Positions 1 to 9,393 of a DNA stretch of 64,000 bases are shown here, in pieces (position 1 is the stretch's first letter; each line of letters begins with the position of its first letter). The notes under the pieces were generated by a model, which made no database searches, was not told where the DNA came from, and saw nothing but the letters and a program-made list of their open reading frames with translations. Location of the stretch: positions 1-64,000 of the forward strand of contig JAJZZD010000002.1 in NCBI GenBank assembly GCA_021797745.1, in the 5' to 3' direction. This stretch comes from Microcaldota archaeon (GTDB lineage Archaea > Micrarchaeota > Micrarchaeia > Micrarchaeales > CABMGC01). Both the position numbers and the translations under genes were made by a program.

Positions 1-435
1 ACCAGGGAACGTAATGCCCTGAGACAGCTCCCATTCGTTGTCCCCTGCGCCTCCGAGAGCTGTTGTAGCCTCTGCTGACGGTACATCGGTCATCTTCTCC
101 ACCCCTCCTACTACTGCTATGTCGTGCACCCCGCTTGCTACTGCAAGATATCCCTGCCTGAGAGCAGTGCCGCCGCTTGCACACGCGTTCTCCACCCTCA
201 CTGCAGGCACGTTTTTCAGGCCCAGCTGGTCTGACATCAGTGCGGCAATGTGCTCCTGCTGCATGAACCTTCCGGAAGCCATTATGCCGCCATAGATTAT
301 GTCTATGTCATCGCTTGATATGTTGGCGTCTTCTATGGCAAGCAATCCGGCTTCTGCCATCAATTCTTTTAATCCGGATTCCCACCTTTCTCCGAACTTA
401 GAAAGGCCGGCGCCTATTATCGCAACATCCCTCAT
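1..435 (-). CDS. Thiolase (acetyl-CoA acetyltransferase family), 5' part
   Basis: The 145 codons present read [16 protein letters not shown] onward, and the gene runs off the window edge. The nucleophilic cysteine of thiolases is seen in NACASGG (C85). The enzyme would condense two acetyl-CoA to acetoacetyl-CoA, the first step of the mevalonate pathway. It lies 14 nt behind the HMG-CoA synthase gene, as in many archaea where thiolase, HMG-CoA synthase and a DUF35 OB-fold protein form one complex; a DUF35 gene would be expected just outside the window. The ATG at 435 is preceded by GTGAT and a 3-nt spacer, a strong archaeal ribosome binding site. The assignment to thiolase is firm; a non-catalytic SCP2-like member cannot be excluded because the C-terminal half is missing. 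Confidence 0.92.
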   Translation of the reverse strand, partial: MRDVAIIGAGLSKFGERWESGLKELMAEAGLLAIEDANISSDDIDIIYGGIMASGRFMQQEHIAALMSDQLGLKNVPAVRVENACASGGTALRQGYLAVASGVHDIAVVGGVEKMTDVPSAEATTALGGAGDNEWELSQGITFPG

Positions 436-449
436 GTAATCACTAATCA

Positions 450-1499
450 CTAAACTATTTTTATAGAACCCCTGTTCTTCAAATACATGGCATAATCGAT
501 GTACTTTTTGCCTTTGTCAATCATCTCCCTGACTTTTTTCACTCTTTTCCTTTTATCGTTTATTTTTTCAGTAACTTCTATTGCGAACGAGTCGCTGCCC
601 GCCCCGCTGCCGAAGCTTGTCACTAATATTTTTTCTCCGGGCTTCGCGATGTCCAAAACGGCAGCAAGCCCTAACGGCGAAGCTCCCGAATATGTGTTTC
701 CTATTATGGGAGTAAGCAGCCCAGTTTCCACCTTCTTTTCCTCAAACCCCAGCCTTTTCGCCGCGAGCAATGGAAACTTGCCGTTTGGCTGGTGGAAAAC
801 TGCATAATCGAAATCCTTTGCATTGAATCCTGTTTTTTCAAAAAGCATGTTTGTCGCGTTTATAACGTGCTTGAAATATGCAGGTTCGCCAGTGAATCTG
901 CCTCCGTGGGAAGGGAAATCCGCACCTTGCCTTCTCCAGAAGTCAGGCGTATCTGACGTATAGCTGACGGTGTCAATTATTTCGGCAATTATTTCCTCTT
1001 TCTTATTTCCTATTATGTACGCTGCTCCACCGGCGCTTGCAGTGTATTCAAGCGCATCGCCTGGCCTGCCCTGAGACGTGTCTGCACCTATTGCCATGCC
1101 GTATTTTATCATGTCGCTTTTTACGAGTCCCATTGCCATCTGTATTCCTGCGGTTCCTGCCTTGCATGCAAATTCAAGGTCAGCACACATCAGTTTGTTT
1201 CCGGCGCCGATCGCCTCTGAAACCATAGTTGACGTTGGCTTTACTGCATACGGATGAGATTCAGAGCCTACGTATATTGCACCTATCTCCTTTGCATCTA
1301 TGCCGGAATGATAGACGGCCTGCCTACCTGCCTCAACGGCTATTGTAGTTGTATCCTCGTCTAATCCAGGCACAGATTTCTCTTTTATGTTGAGCCCTTT
1401 TTTAATGGATTCAGGGTCTTCCTCCCATATGCGCGCTATGTCCTCTACTTTTATGCGGTATATAGGCACGTATGCCCCGTATCCCACGATTCCTACCAT
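450..1499 (-). CDS. Hydroxymethylglutaryl-CoA synthase
   Basis: This 349-residue protein has the archaeal HMG-CoA synthase length and layout. The likely catalytic residues are visible: E80 in [13 protein letters not shown]112 in FACKAGT and H236 in VFHQPNG. It would condense acetoacetyl-CoA with acetyl-CoA. It sits between the oxidoreductase beta gene (4 nt away) and the thiolase gene (14 nt away), so all four genes probably form one transcript and channel acetyl-CoA into mevalonate. The ATG is preceded by GTGAT with a 3-nt spacer. Confidence 0.95.
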   Translation of the reverse strand: MVGIVGYGAYVPIYRIKVEDIARIWEEDPESIKKGLNIKEKSVPGLDEDTTTIAVEAGRQAVYHSGIDAKEIGAIYVGSESHPYAVKPTSTMVSEAIGAGNKLMCADLEFACKAGTAGIQMAMGLVKSDMIKYGMAIGADTSQGRPGDALEYTASAGGAAYIIGNKKEEIIAEIIDTVSYTSDTPDFWRRQGADFPSHGGRFTGEPAYFKHVINATNMLFEKTGFNAKDFDYAVFHQPNGKFPLLAAKRLGFEEKKVETGLLTPIIGNTYSGASPLGLAAVLDIAKPGEKILVTSFGSGAGSDSFAIEVTEKINDKRKRVKKVREMIDKGKKYIDYAMYLKNRGSIKIV

Positions 1500-1503
1500 A
1501 TTA

Positions 1504-2394
1504 TCACAAATATTCTTCCATTATTTTGTCAAGCTGCTCTTTTGAAGGCGAAGGCTGGTTTATCAGCGGCCCAAGTTTAAGAACAGGGTCGAGGTCTTCA
1601 TAAGTAGGCCGATTTTCCTCGTAAAAAAGTCCTATTGGTACCTTCTCCCAGCCACTCGTATCGGCTTCTAATGACTTTTCAAGCGCAGCAATTTTATTTT
1701 TCGGGTCGTGGCCGCTTTGCTCCAGTTTGTAGACCCTTCCTCTGAACCAGTCGTATGTGTTAAGGTCGTTGAATGTTACGCAGGGGCTGAAGACGTCTAT
1801 CAGCGAGAAGCCGTTGTGCCTTATTCCGTTTTTTACCAGCTCTGCCATATGCATAGGGTCGCCTGAAAATGCGCGTGCAACGTATGTCGCGCCTGCGCTT
1901 ATAGCGAGAGCAATAGGGTTCTCGGGAACTTCCAGGTTGCCATGCGGCGTTGATTTTGTTTTTGCACCTTGCATGCTTGTGGGTGATGCCTGACCTGTTG
2001 TCAGGCCATATATCTCGTTGTTCATCACTATGTATGTTATGTTTATGTTTCTTCTAGCTGCATGAAGCATGTGACCGAGGCCTATTCCGTATGCGTCTCC
2101 GTCTCCGCCAGTTCCTATTACTGTCAGATCACTGTTTGCGAACTTCACGCCAGTAGCAACTGGAATCAGCCTACCGTGAAGGGAATGTACGCCGTATGTG
2201 GAAAACGTATGCGGCATTGCCGAACTGCAGCCTATGCCAGATACAATCATGACGTTGCTTTTCTGCAGGCCCAAATCAGAGAGCGCTTTGTTTATTGCCG
2301 CGTTTACGCCAAAGTCTCCGCAGCCGGCGCACCATATCGGCTTGACGTTTGACTTATAATTTTGTTTTTGAACCTGCTTGATTTCTTCTGCCAT
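1504..2394 (-). CDS. 2-oxoacid:ferredoxin oxidoreductase, beta subunit
   Basis: The 296-residue protein has the thiamine-diphosphate binding signature GDGDAYGIG followed by [12 protein letters not shown], and early cysteines WCAGCGDFG plus GIGCSS that would hold a 4Fe-4S cluster. It lacks an added ferredoxin domain, as in two-subunit archaeal enzymes. With the alpha subunit it would oxidise pyruvate or another 2-oxoacid to the acyl-CoA with ferredoxin as acceptor. The genes are 8 nt apart. Substrate (pyruvate versus 2-oxoglutarate) cannot be told from sequence, but the mevalonate genes behind it suggest acetyl-CoA supply. Confidence 0.93.
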   Translation of the reverse strand: MAEEIKQVQKQNYKSNVKPIWCAGCGDFGVNAAINKALSDLGLQKSNVMIVSGIGCSSAMPHTFSTYGVHSLHGRLIPVATGVKFANSDLTVIGTGGDGDAYGIGLGHMLHAARRNINITYIVMNNEIYGLTTGQASPTSMQGAKTKSTPHGNLEVPENPIALAISAGATYVARAFSGDPMHMAELVKNGIRHNGFSLIDVFSPCVTFNDLNTYDWFRGRVYKLEQSGHDPKNKIAALEKSLEADTSGWEKVPIGLFYEENRPTYEDLDPVLKLGPLINQPSPSKEQLDKIMEEYL

Positions 2395-2402
2395 GCATAC
2401 AC

Positions 2403-4139
2403 CTATTTATTCTGGATTATTTTCTGCGCTTCTTTTGCTATCTGCTCCGCAGTTATTGCCTCTCCGTCGTATTTCAGTATCCTGTTTTGTATGTCAATTC
2501 CAGTATTTGACTTTATTATCTGCGCCAGCTGCGCAGTGAAATTCACTTCTACGTCTATCAGGCTTTTGCCTTCGAGCAGCTTTTTAGTCTTGTCTGCGTC
2601 AAGCGGCATCAGATAATTGAACGAGATAACGCCAAAATCCATACCCTGAGAATTAAGTATCTGCGCCGCTTCGAGAGCAGCGCCGGTTGTCGAGCCGAAT
2701 GTGACAAGAAAATTTTTTGCGCTTTCGTTAGTTATTGCAGGATGGAATACATCTTCGTTTTTTAGCATGGTTTCTATCTTATTCATTCTCTTTCGCATCA
2801 TTTTTCTCCTTGTTTCAACGTACTCGTCTATGCCTGAAAATGCATCGCTTACCAAATCCCCGTATTCATCGTGCTCATCGCTGCCGGCTATGAACTCCAG
2901 CCCGGGAGTGCCGGGAATTGAGCGAGGCGATACGCCGTCATCGGTGTACAAGTATCTCTTAAAGCGCTCTGCGGGATTTGCCTGCCAGGCTATTTTCCCT
3001 CGGTCTATTTTTATAGAGTCAAAATTGAATGCATCTGTAGTCTCCGAATGCTCAGACATGTAAAGGTCCATGAGAATTATCACAGGGCACTGGTATCTGT
3101 CTGCAAGGTTGAATGCGTCAGAAGAAAGTTTGAAACACTCTTCTATGTTTCTCGGCGCCACGACTATCCTGGGAAATTCGCCCTGCGATGCGTGCATCGC
3201 GAAAAGCACGTCGCCCTGTTCTGTCTTTGTCGGCAATCCGGTGCTTGGTCCTGTTCTCTGTGAAAGAACTACAACTATAGGAGCTTCGATCATGCCTGCC
3301 AGCCCCAAACCTTCTACCATAAGAGAGAATCCACCCCCGCTCGTTCCGCACATAGCCCTTATGCCTGCAGACGCAGCTCCGATTGTAACGTTTATGGCTG
3401 CTATCTCGTCTTCAACCTGCTTGTATGTTACGCCGTTCCCCTCGTGTTCAGCGAACCAGTGCAATATCGTGCTCGCAGGAGTCATGGGATATGCGGAGTA
3501 AAGCTTGCAGCCGCTAGCATATGCGCCCAAAGCCAAAGCCGCATTTCCTTCTATAACATGCCTGTGGATTTTGTCGCCTTTAATTACAAACATCTGCTTA
3601 ACTTCGCTGTTCTTGTATCCCTCACTGCCCACTTTTATGTTTTCCGAAACCACTTTTTCCCCTTTTTTCGTGAACATGCGTGTTATCGCGCTTTCGAAAA
3701 TGCTTATGTCAATCCCAACGAGACCAAGGACTGCGCCTATCGCCGCGACGTTCCTCATTATCGGATTGCCGCTCTCCTTCATGGCAATGTCGAGCATGGG
3801 CAACTTGACAAACCTAAGGTTCCTGCCCTGCAAAATCTCAGTGTTTGTTTTTGTAGGGTCATAAACAACTACTGCGTTTTCTCGGAGATGGCTTTTCTGA
3901 TTGTTGATGGCGTCCTGGTTCAGCGCGACTAGGATATCTATTCCTTCCTGATGCGAAAGCAACTTTTCTTCGCTTATGTCGATTTGGTACCAGACGTGCC
4001 CTCCGCGTATTATTGACTGATAGCCTCTGTATCCGAAGACATGCAACCCGCTCCTTGCAGAAATCTTTGCCAGCAACGCGCCGCTTGACTCGACTCCATC
4101 GCCGTTTGCACCTGCAATGCGTATTCTAACTGTTGTAAT
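2403..4139 (-). CDS. 2-oxoacid:ferredoxin oxidoreductase, fused gamma-alpha subunit (probable ATT start)
   Basis: The N-terminal part (about residues 1-170) is the gamma domain, followed by the pyrimidine-binding alpha domain with GNAALALGAYASGCKLYSAYPMTPAS and a C-terminal domain. The first conventional start in frame is a TTG at 4076 inside the gamma domain; it would remove the family's N-terminal glycine motif. The frame stays open upstream and encodes TTVRIRIAGANGDGVESSG, which is the expected family N-terminus. No ATG, GTG or TTG lies there, but an ATT at 4139 is preceded by GTGAT and a 3-nt spacer, the same arrangement as for neighbouring genes. I therefore place the start at 4139 (578 residues). 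A TATA-like element (CTTAAAAG, about 4200) fits a leader of some 30 nt. Confidence 0.9.
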   Translation of the reverse strand: MTTVRIRIAGANGDGVESSGALLAKISARSGLHVFGYRGYQSIIRGGHVWYQIDISEEKLLSHQEGIDILVALNQDAINNQKSHLRENAVVVYDPTKTNTEILQGRNLRFVKLPMLDIAMKESGNPIMRNVAAIGAVLGLVGIDISIFESAITRMFTKKGEKVVSENIKVGSEGYKNSEVKQMFVIKGDKIHRHVIEGNAALALGAYASGCKLYSAYPMTPASTILHWFAEHEGNGVTYKQVEDEIAAINVTIGAASAGIRAMCGTSGGGFSLMVEGLGLAGMIEAPIVVVLSQRTGPSTGLPTKTEQGDVLFAMHASQGEFPRIVVAPRNIEECFKLSSDAFNLADRYQCPVIILMDLYMSEHSETTDAFNFDSIKIDRGKIAWQANPAERFKRYLYTDDGVSPRSIPGTPGLEFIAGSDEHDEYGDLVSDAFSGIDEYVETRRKMMRKRMNKIETMLKNEDVFHPAITNESAKNFLVTFGSTTGAALEAAQILNSQGMDFGVISFNYLMPLDADKTKKLLEGKSLIDVEVNFTAQLAQIIKSNTGIDIQNRILKYDGEAITAEQIAKEAQKIIQNK

Positions 4140-4331
4140 AAAATCACTTGCCGTCGAATCTTGGTTCGCCGGTTAACTTTGGAAAAGCATTGCATGCTTT
4201 TAAGGCTAACTACATGCTTAACCATTTGTCGTTTTTTATGCTTTCTGAATTTCAGAATCTTATAGGCAAGTAAATCAATGTCACATCCGAATAAACGTTT
4301 CCCGTGGGCTTCCTATGAGTTTGTGGGTTGA

Positions 4332-5582
4332 TTACCCTCTTTTTACTTTTGAATGACTTCTTGCAAGGTCCAAGCCGGACTCGGCAGCCAGCAGGTTTAG
4401 CTCGCCAGCAAGGCACGCGCCTGCAACAACCTCGGCAAACTTTTTCCTTGTTATTCCCTCATTATCGTTTTCGCCATAAAGCCCAATAAGCTCAAGTATT
4501 TCTTTCTGTGTTTCGCGTTTTGTTCCGCCGCCATACGTGCCCACCTCAATGGCAGGCAAGTACAGGGAAATGTAAAGCCCGCTGCCTTTCACTGCCATTG
4601 ATGTCATGGCCTGCGAGCCTTCGACTATCTGGGCAACATCCTGTCCGTGTGCAATATACATCGCAGCCAAAACGTTTGCCACATGCGCATTGTAGCCGTG
4701 CGAGCCCGCAAGCGCAGAGCCCTGCAAATTTTTAGAAACATTTATTTCGGCAATTGCCTCTGGTTTAACTCCGAATGCCTTTTGCACAACTCGGTTAGGC
4801 AGGTATGCATCGGCAATCACTGAAACTCCCCTTCCTTCGATGAAATCTACCAGCGCTGGCTTTTTGTCTGCGCACATGTTGCCGGATTCGCTCAGTATTC
4901 TGATTTTTATCTTGCGCCTTTTCTCGAATAACGCAGCCATCTCCTCAGTCGCGTGGGATGCGGCGATCGTCAGCATGTTCATGCCCATCGCAGAACCTGT
5001 ATCTGCCCTGAAACGCAAATGTATTTCCCTGCCTATTGCGTACGGCTTCACTTCATTCAATGATCCGTGCTTTGTGCTAACCGCAAAAGCGCCTTTCAGA
5101 AATTCAAAGCCATCTTTGCTGTTCACCCATTTTGTTACCTGGCTAGCCTCATTTGCATCTTCGACGCGTATAAGTATGTCACGTGTCATGCCGTCCTTGA
5201 CTACATACGCGTTTACGCCGTTTGACTCATTGAGCGCCTTTATGCCGCGCGATATTCCCGCTACGAGTTTTCCTTCGGTAGTGGCAAGAAATATGGGATA
5301 TGCCCCGTTTGCAAAATCTCCGCGTATCTTTAATTCTCCGGAATAGCCCAGCGGAACCTGCGTCGCGCCTATCGGATTTTCTATGTTCCTGTTTATGGCG
5401 TCAGAAAAATCTATCGCATGCGAACCTACAAGTGCCAGCTTTTTGCCGAATTTCTTCTCAATGAATGTGCGCCTTATTTTTGCAGCCTCGTTGGCGTCTT
5501 TCACATGCTTTTCTATCTCGTGCATTTTGAGTTTGCCCTGTTCTAAAAGCCTCAGTATTTTTTGTTCTTCCATATGCTTCAT
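4332..5582 (-). CDS. hmgA: Hydroxymethylglutaryl-CoA reductase
   Basis: The 416-residue protein carries the HMG-CoA reductase motifs in order: ENPIGA (about 68-73), TTEGKLVAG (catalytic Glu), TGSAMGMNM, DKKPA (catalytic Lys), GQDVAQ (catalytic Asp) and GTYGGGT, with a histidine near the C-terminus (RSHSK). It reduces HMG-CoA to mevalonate with NAD(P)H. The usual TGDAMGMNM reads TGSAMGMNM here, a small change. Its TATA box (TTTATATT, about 5600) lies close to the first ATG, so the message is probably leaderless; the second ATG three codons in is an alternative start. It is separated from the oxidoreductase operon by about 190 bp. Confidence 0.95.
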   Translation of the reverse strand: MKHMEEQKILRLLEQGKLKMHEIEKHVKDANEAAKIRRTFIEKKFGKKLALVGSHAIDFSDAINRNIENPIGATQVPLGYSGELKIRGDFANGAYPIFLATTEGKLVAGISRGIKALNESNGVNAYVVKDGMTRDILIRVEDANEASQVTKWVNSKDGFEFLKGAFAVSTKHGSLNEVKPYAIGREIHLRFRADTGSAMGMNMLTIAASHATEEMAALFEKRRKIKIRILSESGNMCADKKPALVDFIEGRGVSVIADAYLPNRVVQKAFGVKPEAIAEINVSKNLQGSALAGSHGYNAHVANVLAAMYIAHGQDVAQIVEGSQAMTSMAVKGSGLYISLYLPAIEVGTYGGGTKRETQKEILELIGLYGENDNEGITRKKFAEVVAGACLAGELNLLAAESGLDLARSHSKVKRG

Positions 5583-5681
5583 TTCTTATATGTAAATTAA
5601 TATAAAGAAATCCGCAAGAATAGCGTTAAGACGAAGTCGGAACATTTTAAAAGGATTGATACTTTAATCATACTTGATTGA

Positions 5682-6584
5682 ATGCCGACGCAACCAAAGG
5701 TAAGCGTTGTTATCCCAACTATCGAAGAGCAGGCAGTCTTCAGGATAATAAAGGACATAAGGAACCTGCTGGGAAAAGATACCGAGATAATAATCGTGGA
5801 CAAGAGCAGCGAAGCATACTACCGCAGGCTTGTCAACGAAGGGGTAACTGTAATAAGGCAGAAGGACAGGGGCGTGGAGCGCGCAATAATGCACGGCCTG
5901 TTGGCGGCCCACGGAAAAATACTTGCAAACATAGACGGCGACGGCACGCACGACGTGCATGCGCTTCTGGACGCAGTCAAAATGATAGAAACCGACAAGG
6001 CCGACCTGGTTCTTGGCAACAGGCTTGACTCGCTTGAAAAGGGTTCTATGACCCTTTACATAAAAACAGGCAACAAAATGCTCAGCTGGCTCTTTAGCAG
6101 AATGCACCACGTAAAAGTACATGACATACTAGTGGGTTTGTTCGCGATGCGGAGGAGCGCATTCGATGAAGTTAAAAACATAGAGCCATACAGGGCTGGC
6201 AATGTAACCACATATGCGATAGAATTTGCAGACCGCGGTTACAGAATAAGCGAAGTGCCTGTAAAATACTATAAACGGTCAGAAGGCAAATCGAAGCTTT
6301 CGCGGTACAAATTTTCATATGCACTGCAAGCAGGTGCAAACATAATAAGGCTGGCAAGGGATTACAGCCCGCTGTTAGTATTCGGGCTCATAGGCATGAT
6401 ATTGCTAATCTCAGGGTTCGTGCTTGGCGCATTCGTCCTCTGGAACTTCCTGCACACAGGCCTGTTCAACGAGGTGGGAAGGGCGCTCCTGGCGTTCATG
6501 CTGGTGGTCTTAGGGCTCTTGTCGATATTCGTGGGAGTGATACTCGACCTTCTGCTTGAAATAGAAAGAAAGCTGAATAGGTAG
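5682..6584 (+). CDS. Membrane GT2 glycosyltransferase, dolichyl-phosphate sugar synthase type
   Basis: The N-terminal 220 residues form a GT-A fold: VSVVIPTIEE, then the acidic motif NIDGDGTHD that would bind the metal and sugar nucleotide, then a DILVGLFAMRRSAF region. Two C-terminal membrane spans follow (about 225-290), as in polyprenyl-phosphate mannose or glucose synthases with an added anchor. It would transfer a sugar from a nucleotide donor to a lipid phosphate on the cytosolic side, supplying N-glycosylation or membrane glycosyltransferases such as the one at 48943-50679. A TATA box (CATTTTAAAAGG) lies about 35 nt upstream of the ATG. Confidence 0.88.
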   Translation: MPTQPKVSVVIPTIEEQAVFRIIKDIRNLLGKDTEIIIVDKSSEAYYRRLVNEGVTVIRQKDRGVERAIMHGLLAAHGKILANIDGDGTHDVHALLDAVKMIETDKADLVLGNRLDSLEKGSMTLYIKTGNKMLSWLFSRMHHVKVHDILVGLFAMRRSAFDEVKNIEPYRAGNVTTYAIEFADRGYRISEVPVKYYKRSEGKSKLSRYKFSYALQAGANIIRLARDYSPLLVFGLIGMILLISGFVLGAFVLWNFLHTGLFNEVGRALLAFMLVVLGLLSIFVGVILDLLLEIERKLNR

Positions 6585-6591
6585 ACGTAAT

Positions 6592-6846
6592 TCAGCGTTT
6601 TAGCAATTTTACTGCCGCACGCATTATGCCATCTCTCAGTCTTTCTGCAAGAGTGCGCTTCGGCTCTGCTGGTTGCCTTGTATCTGCAACTGGTTTTTCA
6701 TAAGCCTGACTCGCCGGTTTTTCTGCAGTTAACTGACCGTCATTTCCGTACATCCCTGAACCTGGATTTTCTTTTTCTTCCTGCCATGTTTCCATCGAAT
6801 CACAAAAAACATGTGGCGTTTCTGATTGATTAACCTTTTCCTGCAA
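6592..6846 (-). CDS. Small basic protein of unknown function
   Basis: The open frame runs to 6930, but the first part would overlap the VKOR gene by 59 nt. A TTG at 6846 gives an 84-residue product that begins 25 nt after that gene. The product is hydrophilic with a proline- and glutamate-rich middle and an amphipathic basic tail (RTLAERLRDGIMRAAVKLLKR without its last residue pair is the core of a predicted helix). I do not recognise a family. It follows the DUF929 and VKOR genes on the same strand, so it may belong to their transcript. Start and even coding status are uncertain. Confidence 0.4.
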   Translation of the reverse strand: MQEKVNQSETPHVFCDSMETWQEEKENPGSGMYGNDGQLTAEKPASQAYEKPVADTRQPAEPKRTLAERLRDGIMRAAVKLLKR

Positions 6847-6871
6847 TTTGGCAACTGCGGCATTATGGAAA

Positions 6872-7309
6872 TTATGGCAAGGCAGTTGTGTCGGTTTCAA
6901 AGCGGTACAAAAAGATAATGAACAAGGCAATTACTATGATGTGCACCGCAGAGCAGTACGCGCATATGTGCCCAAGCATGTATTCGGCGTACAAGAAATA
7001 CATCACGAACCCTATGCCGAAACACGTTACTACAAACCTTGCGATCTGCATTCCCAAAAAAGTTAATATTAAATAAATCAAAAAGAAGGCCAAGCCGAGC
7101 ACTGCGACAGGTATCCCGAATAGCACGGCATACTGGCTGGACAGCACTGCATCGCAGTTTAATACGCCTGATGTCGGACAGGCGACTTGTATATTGGTAT
7201 AGTGCGCCACAGTAAGGTAAATGGAAATTATTAGCCCGATTGCCGCCAAAAGCAATTCTATCCTAGATAACCGGTCGAAATCGCGCCATGTTTTTAATTT
7301 TATGTTCAC
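6872..7309 (-). CDS. VKOR-family disulfide reductase (DsbB-like)
   Basis: The 145-residue protein has four or five membrane spans, the loop cysteines C44 and C52 ([11 protein letters not shown]) and the active-site pair C116-x-x-C119 ([10 protein letters not shown]), which is the full VKOR set. Homologues reoxidise extracytoplasmic thiol oxidases and pass electrons to quinone. The preceding gene encodes a secreted thioredoxin-fold protein and overlaps it by 4 nt, so the two very likely form a disulfide-bond relay for exported proteins. The window has many secreted cysteine-containing proteins that could be clients. Confidence 0.93.
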   Translation of the reverse strand: MNIKLKTWRDFDRLSRIELLLAAIGLIISIYLTVAHYTNIQVACPTSGVLNCDAVLSSQYAVLFGIPVAVLGLAFFLIYLILTFLGMQIARFVVTCFGIGFVMYFLYAEYMLGHICAYCSAVHIIVIALFIIFLYRFETDTTALP

Positions 7310-8151
7310 TTAATCTCGTTTTCTATAATCTTTACGTAATTGGCGGAGCACACGCTAGCGGGCTCGTTGCCTGTTATCTTGCATATCTGGGCAGTGAACA
7401 TGTTGGCGCTTCCTACAATCGCCTGCGCCTGCAATGAAGACGTGTTGTATAACGATGCCGCTATCTGGCTCCAGTTGAGTGGATCCAATATGCCTGGGTC
7501 ATCGTACGTGACTCCGACGAGCGCGCTCTGATTAGCGAAATCGATGAAAGGTATACCGCCTCTGGAACTTGAAGGAATCTGCAGGTTGTGCAGGTCGAAC
7601 GCCGAGAAAACGCTGGCTTGAAGCGCATCCGGAGCCTGGAGCGGAACATAGCTTCCCGGACCATTAGGCTTGTTTGTAGTTTCTTCCACGCTTTGGAAAG
7701 AGATGTAATTGCTTGTGTATGAGGAATTGTAGAATGAAAACGTGGGCGTGTTCGCAAAAACGTCGCTTGAACTAGATGTCATATAATGCAGGCCTGTGAA
7801 ATTACCGAACCGGAGCAGGGCCACAATCATCGCCCATCTTTCGAACGCGCAATATGGGCAGTACTCGGCACCTACGTAGATTATAAGCGGTTTTCCATCA
7901 GATGTAAGGCTGGCGTTTGAGCCTATGCCGAGGAGCGAAGATGCTCTTGCGCTTCCTATGCCTATTGCCGCGCTTATGTTGGCAGGCACATGAAGCATAT
8001 TGATCACGTTTGCAGGTACCTGCTGGCCATCAAACCTAGTAAGATTCAGATCACCCGAAGTACTATTGCCGGAAAGCTGTATGAGCGCAGCGGCGCTGAC
8101 CAGCACTATGGCGATTGCGAACAAGTAGATATGCGATTTGCGCATAGTCAT
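7306..8151 (-). CDS. Secreted thioredoxin-fold protein, DUF929 family
   Basis: Of 281 residues, the first 25 form a signal anchor. The fold begins with [18 protein letters not shown], giving a CPYC active site (C98, C101) typical of thiol oxidoreductases, and a second pair of cysteines near the C-terminus ([14 protein letters not shown]). This matches the archaeal DUF929 family. It would act outside the membrane as the disulfide donor or isomerase and be recharged by the VKOR protein encoded 4 nt downstream (overlapping). Several N-glycosylation sequons are present. Confidence 0.85.
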   Translation of the reverse strand: MTMRKSHIYLFAIAIVLVSAAALIQLSGNSTSGDLNLTRFDGQQVPANVINMLHVPANISAAIGIGSARASSLLGIGSNASLTSDGKPLIIYVGAEYCPYCAFERWAMIVALLRFGNFTGLHYMTSSSSDVFANTPTFSFYNSSYTSNYISFQSVEETTNKPNGPGSYVPLQAPDALQASVFSAFDLHNLQIPSSSRGGIPFIDFANQSALVGVTYDDPGILDPLNWSQIAASLYNTSSLQAQAIVGSANMFTAQICKITGNEPASVCSANYVKIIENEIK

Positions 8152-8391
8152 ATTTCTAAATAAAGATTTAAAACCTGATTGGTCTGCTAAGCACTGCAGG
8201 GGAATGTTACCGCAAATGCGAAAAAGGCATTGCAGAAATACGGCTGATACTGAAATGCAAAAGAAAGCAGCAATAAACTGCTGTTAACATAGAGAACATA
8301 CTATAGAACGTACAAATGCGGTTAGTACTGCTTAGAGTTTGCGCTAGCGGCATTCCATTCTAACCGCGACACTAGAAAATCCTGACAGCGC

Positions 8392-8679
8392 TTATCCTTG
8401 CAGCATTTCAAGCATCGACACTGCCATGACTGTAGCGGCTGCCTTGCTTGCTATCATGCCCCTGGCGCTGCCCTTCTGGGCACGCGCATACCTGTCTAGT
8501 ATAGCTACTATGCGCTCCCTTTTCTCAGGATCCTCTATTGCCTGCTCCTTCAGTTCCCCGATTTTGCCCACGTCAGCCAGCTTGACGACCGGCAACGCCT
8601 CCTCGACGAGGCGTTCCCTTCCGTCCGTGACTTCACGTGGCGTGTCGTTTTTCCCCACCAACACCACCCGTTTGCCCAT
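8392..8679 (-). CDS. Hypothetical 95-residue protein
   Basis: The product reads MGKRVVLVGKNDTPREVT and then a helical segment ending in MIASKAAATVMAVSMLEMLQG. No known motif is recognised. It is probably real: a good TATA box (CTATAAATAT on the minus strand, about 8706-8715) lies about 30 nt before the ATG, which predicts a leaderless message, and codon use resembles its neighbours. It is divergent from the uL30 gene. Confidence 0.6.
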   Translation of the reverse strand: MGKRVVLVGKNDTPREVTDGRERLVEEALPVVKLADVGKIGELKEQAIEDPEKRERIVAILDRYARAQKGSARGMIASKAAATVMAVSMLEMLQG

Positions 8680-8703
8680 GTCTATCTATATATTTAGTTT
8701 TCC

Positions 8704-8718
8704 AGATATTTATAGGTT
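8704..8718 (-). promoter_or_regulatory. TATA box of the 95-residue gene
   Basis: On the minus strand the element CTATAAATAT is centred about 32 nt upstream of the ATG at 8679. Archaeal transcription begins some 25 nt after the TATA centre, so the message would start a few bases before the start codon and be almost leaderless. Confidence 0.55.
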
Positions 8719-8955
8719 GTTGTTTTTTACGCAGTTAATACGCACTGCGATGCGCGCGAATGCGCGCATATGCATGCATATTGTCAAAATCAGTCATTCA
8801 ACGGCACATTATTTCTGGCATTGATGTGCACTTCCGGGATTTTGTTTTGCCTGCATGCTGCGGCGCGGGCCTCATGAAAGACATTTAAACCTTTTTCACT
8901 TATATGTTTCTGTAATTTTTAATTCACAGCTAGAAGCACAGACGCGGATGTTCTT

Positions 8956-9375
8956 ATGAAAGAAAATAAATTGATGGCAGTGATAAGAGTCAGAGGCAGG
9001 GTCAGGACAAGAAAAGATATTAACGAAACTCTTAGGAGGCTTAACCTCGGTCACGTGAACAATCTTGTGCTGATAAATCCAACGCCTTCGGTTGCAGGCA
9101 TGATTAAAAAATGCAACAGCTACATCACCTACGGCGAGATAGACAAGAAGGTTCTGCAGGAAGTGCTTGACAAGAAGCTGGGCAAGGTATCAGAATCAGA
9201 TGCCAGCGGTTTGTTTGAATGCAAGAAGAAGGCCGAGGAAGTGGGAATAAAGATGCCGATAAAGATGAAACCGCCGAAGCATGGCTACGAGTGGACAAAG
9301 CTCATGTACAAACAGGGCGGCGCGCTCGGAGACCGCGGAGAGGAAATAAATGCAATAATAAAGAGAATGCTGTGA
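8956..9375 (+). CDS. rpl30: Large ribosomal subunit protein uL30
   Basis: The protein matches archaeal L30: MAVIRVRGRVRTRKDINETL, then the RLNLGHVNNLVLI core and a C-terminal extension of the archaeal/eukaryotic kind, 139 residues in all. Archaeal L30 usually begins at the MAVIRV methionine, so the ATG at 8974 is a strong alternative start; the upstream ATG adds six residues. It precedes uL15 by 18 nt, the conserved tail of the spc ribosomal operon, but uS5 is not upstream here, so the pair has been separated from the main cluster. Confidence 0.95.
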   Translation: MKENKLMAVIRVRGRVRTRKDINETLRRLNLGHVNNLVLINPTPSVAGMIKKCNSYITYGEIDKKVLQEVLDKKLGKVSESDASGLFECKKKAEEVGIKMPIKMKPPKHGYEWTKLMYKQGGALGDRGEEINAIIKRML

Positions 9376-9393
9376 GTTATTAGTAGTGATTAC

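Noticed and set aside
8320-8385. Possible RNA hairpin GCGGTTAG/CTAACCGC
   Set aside because: Only one 8-bp stem with a loop of about 35 nt; no promoter, motif or second helix supports an RNA gene.
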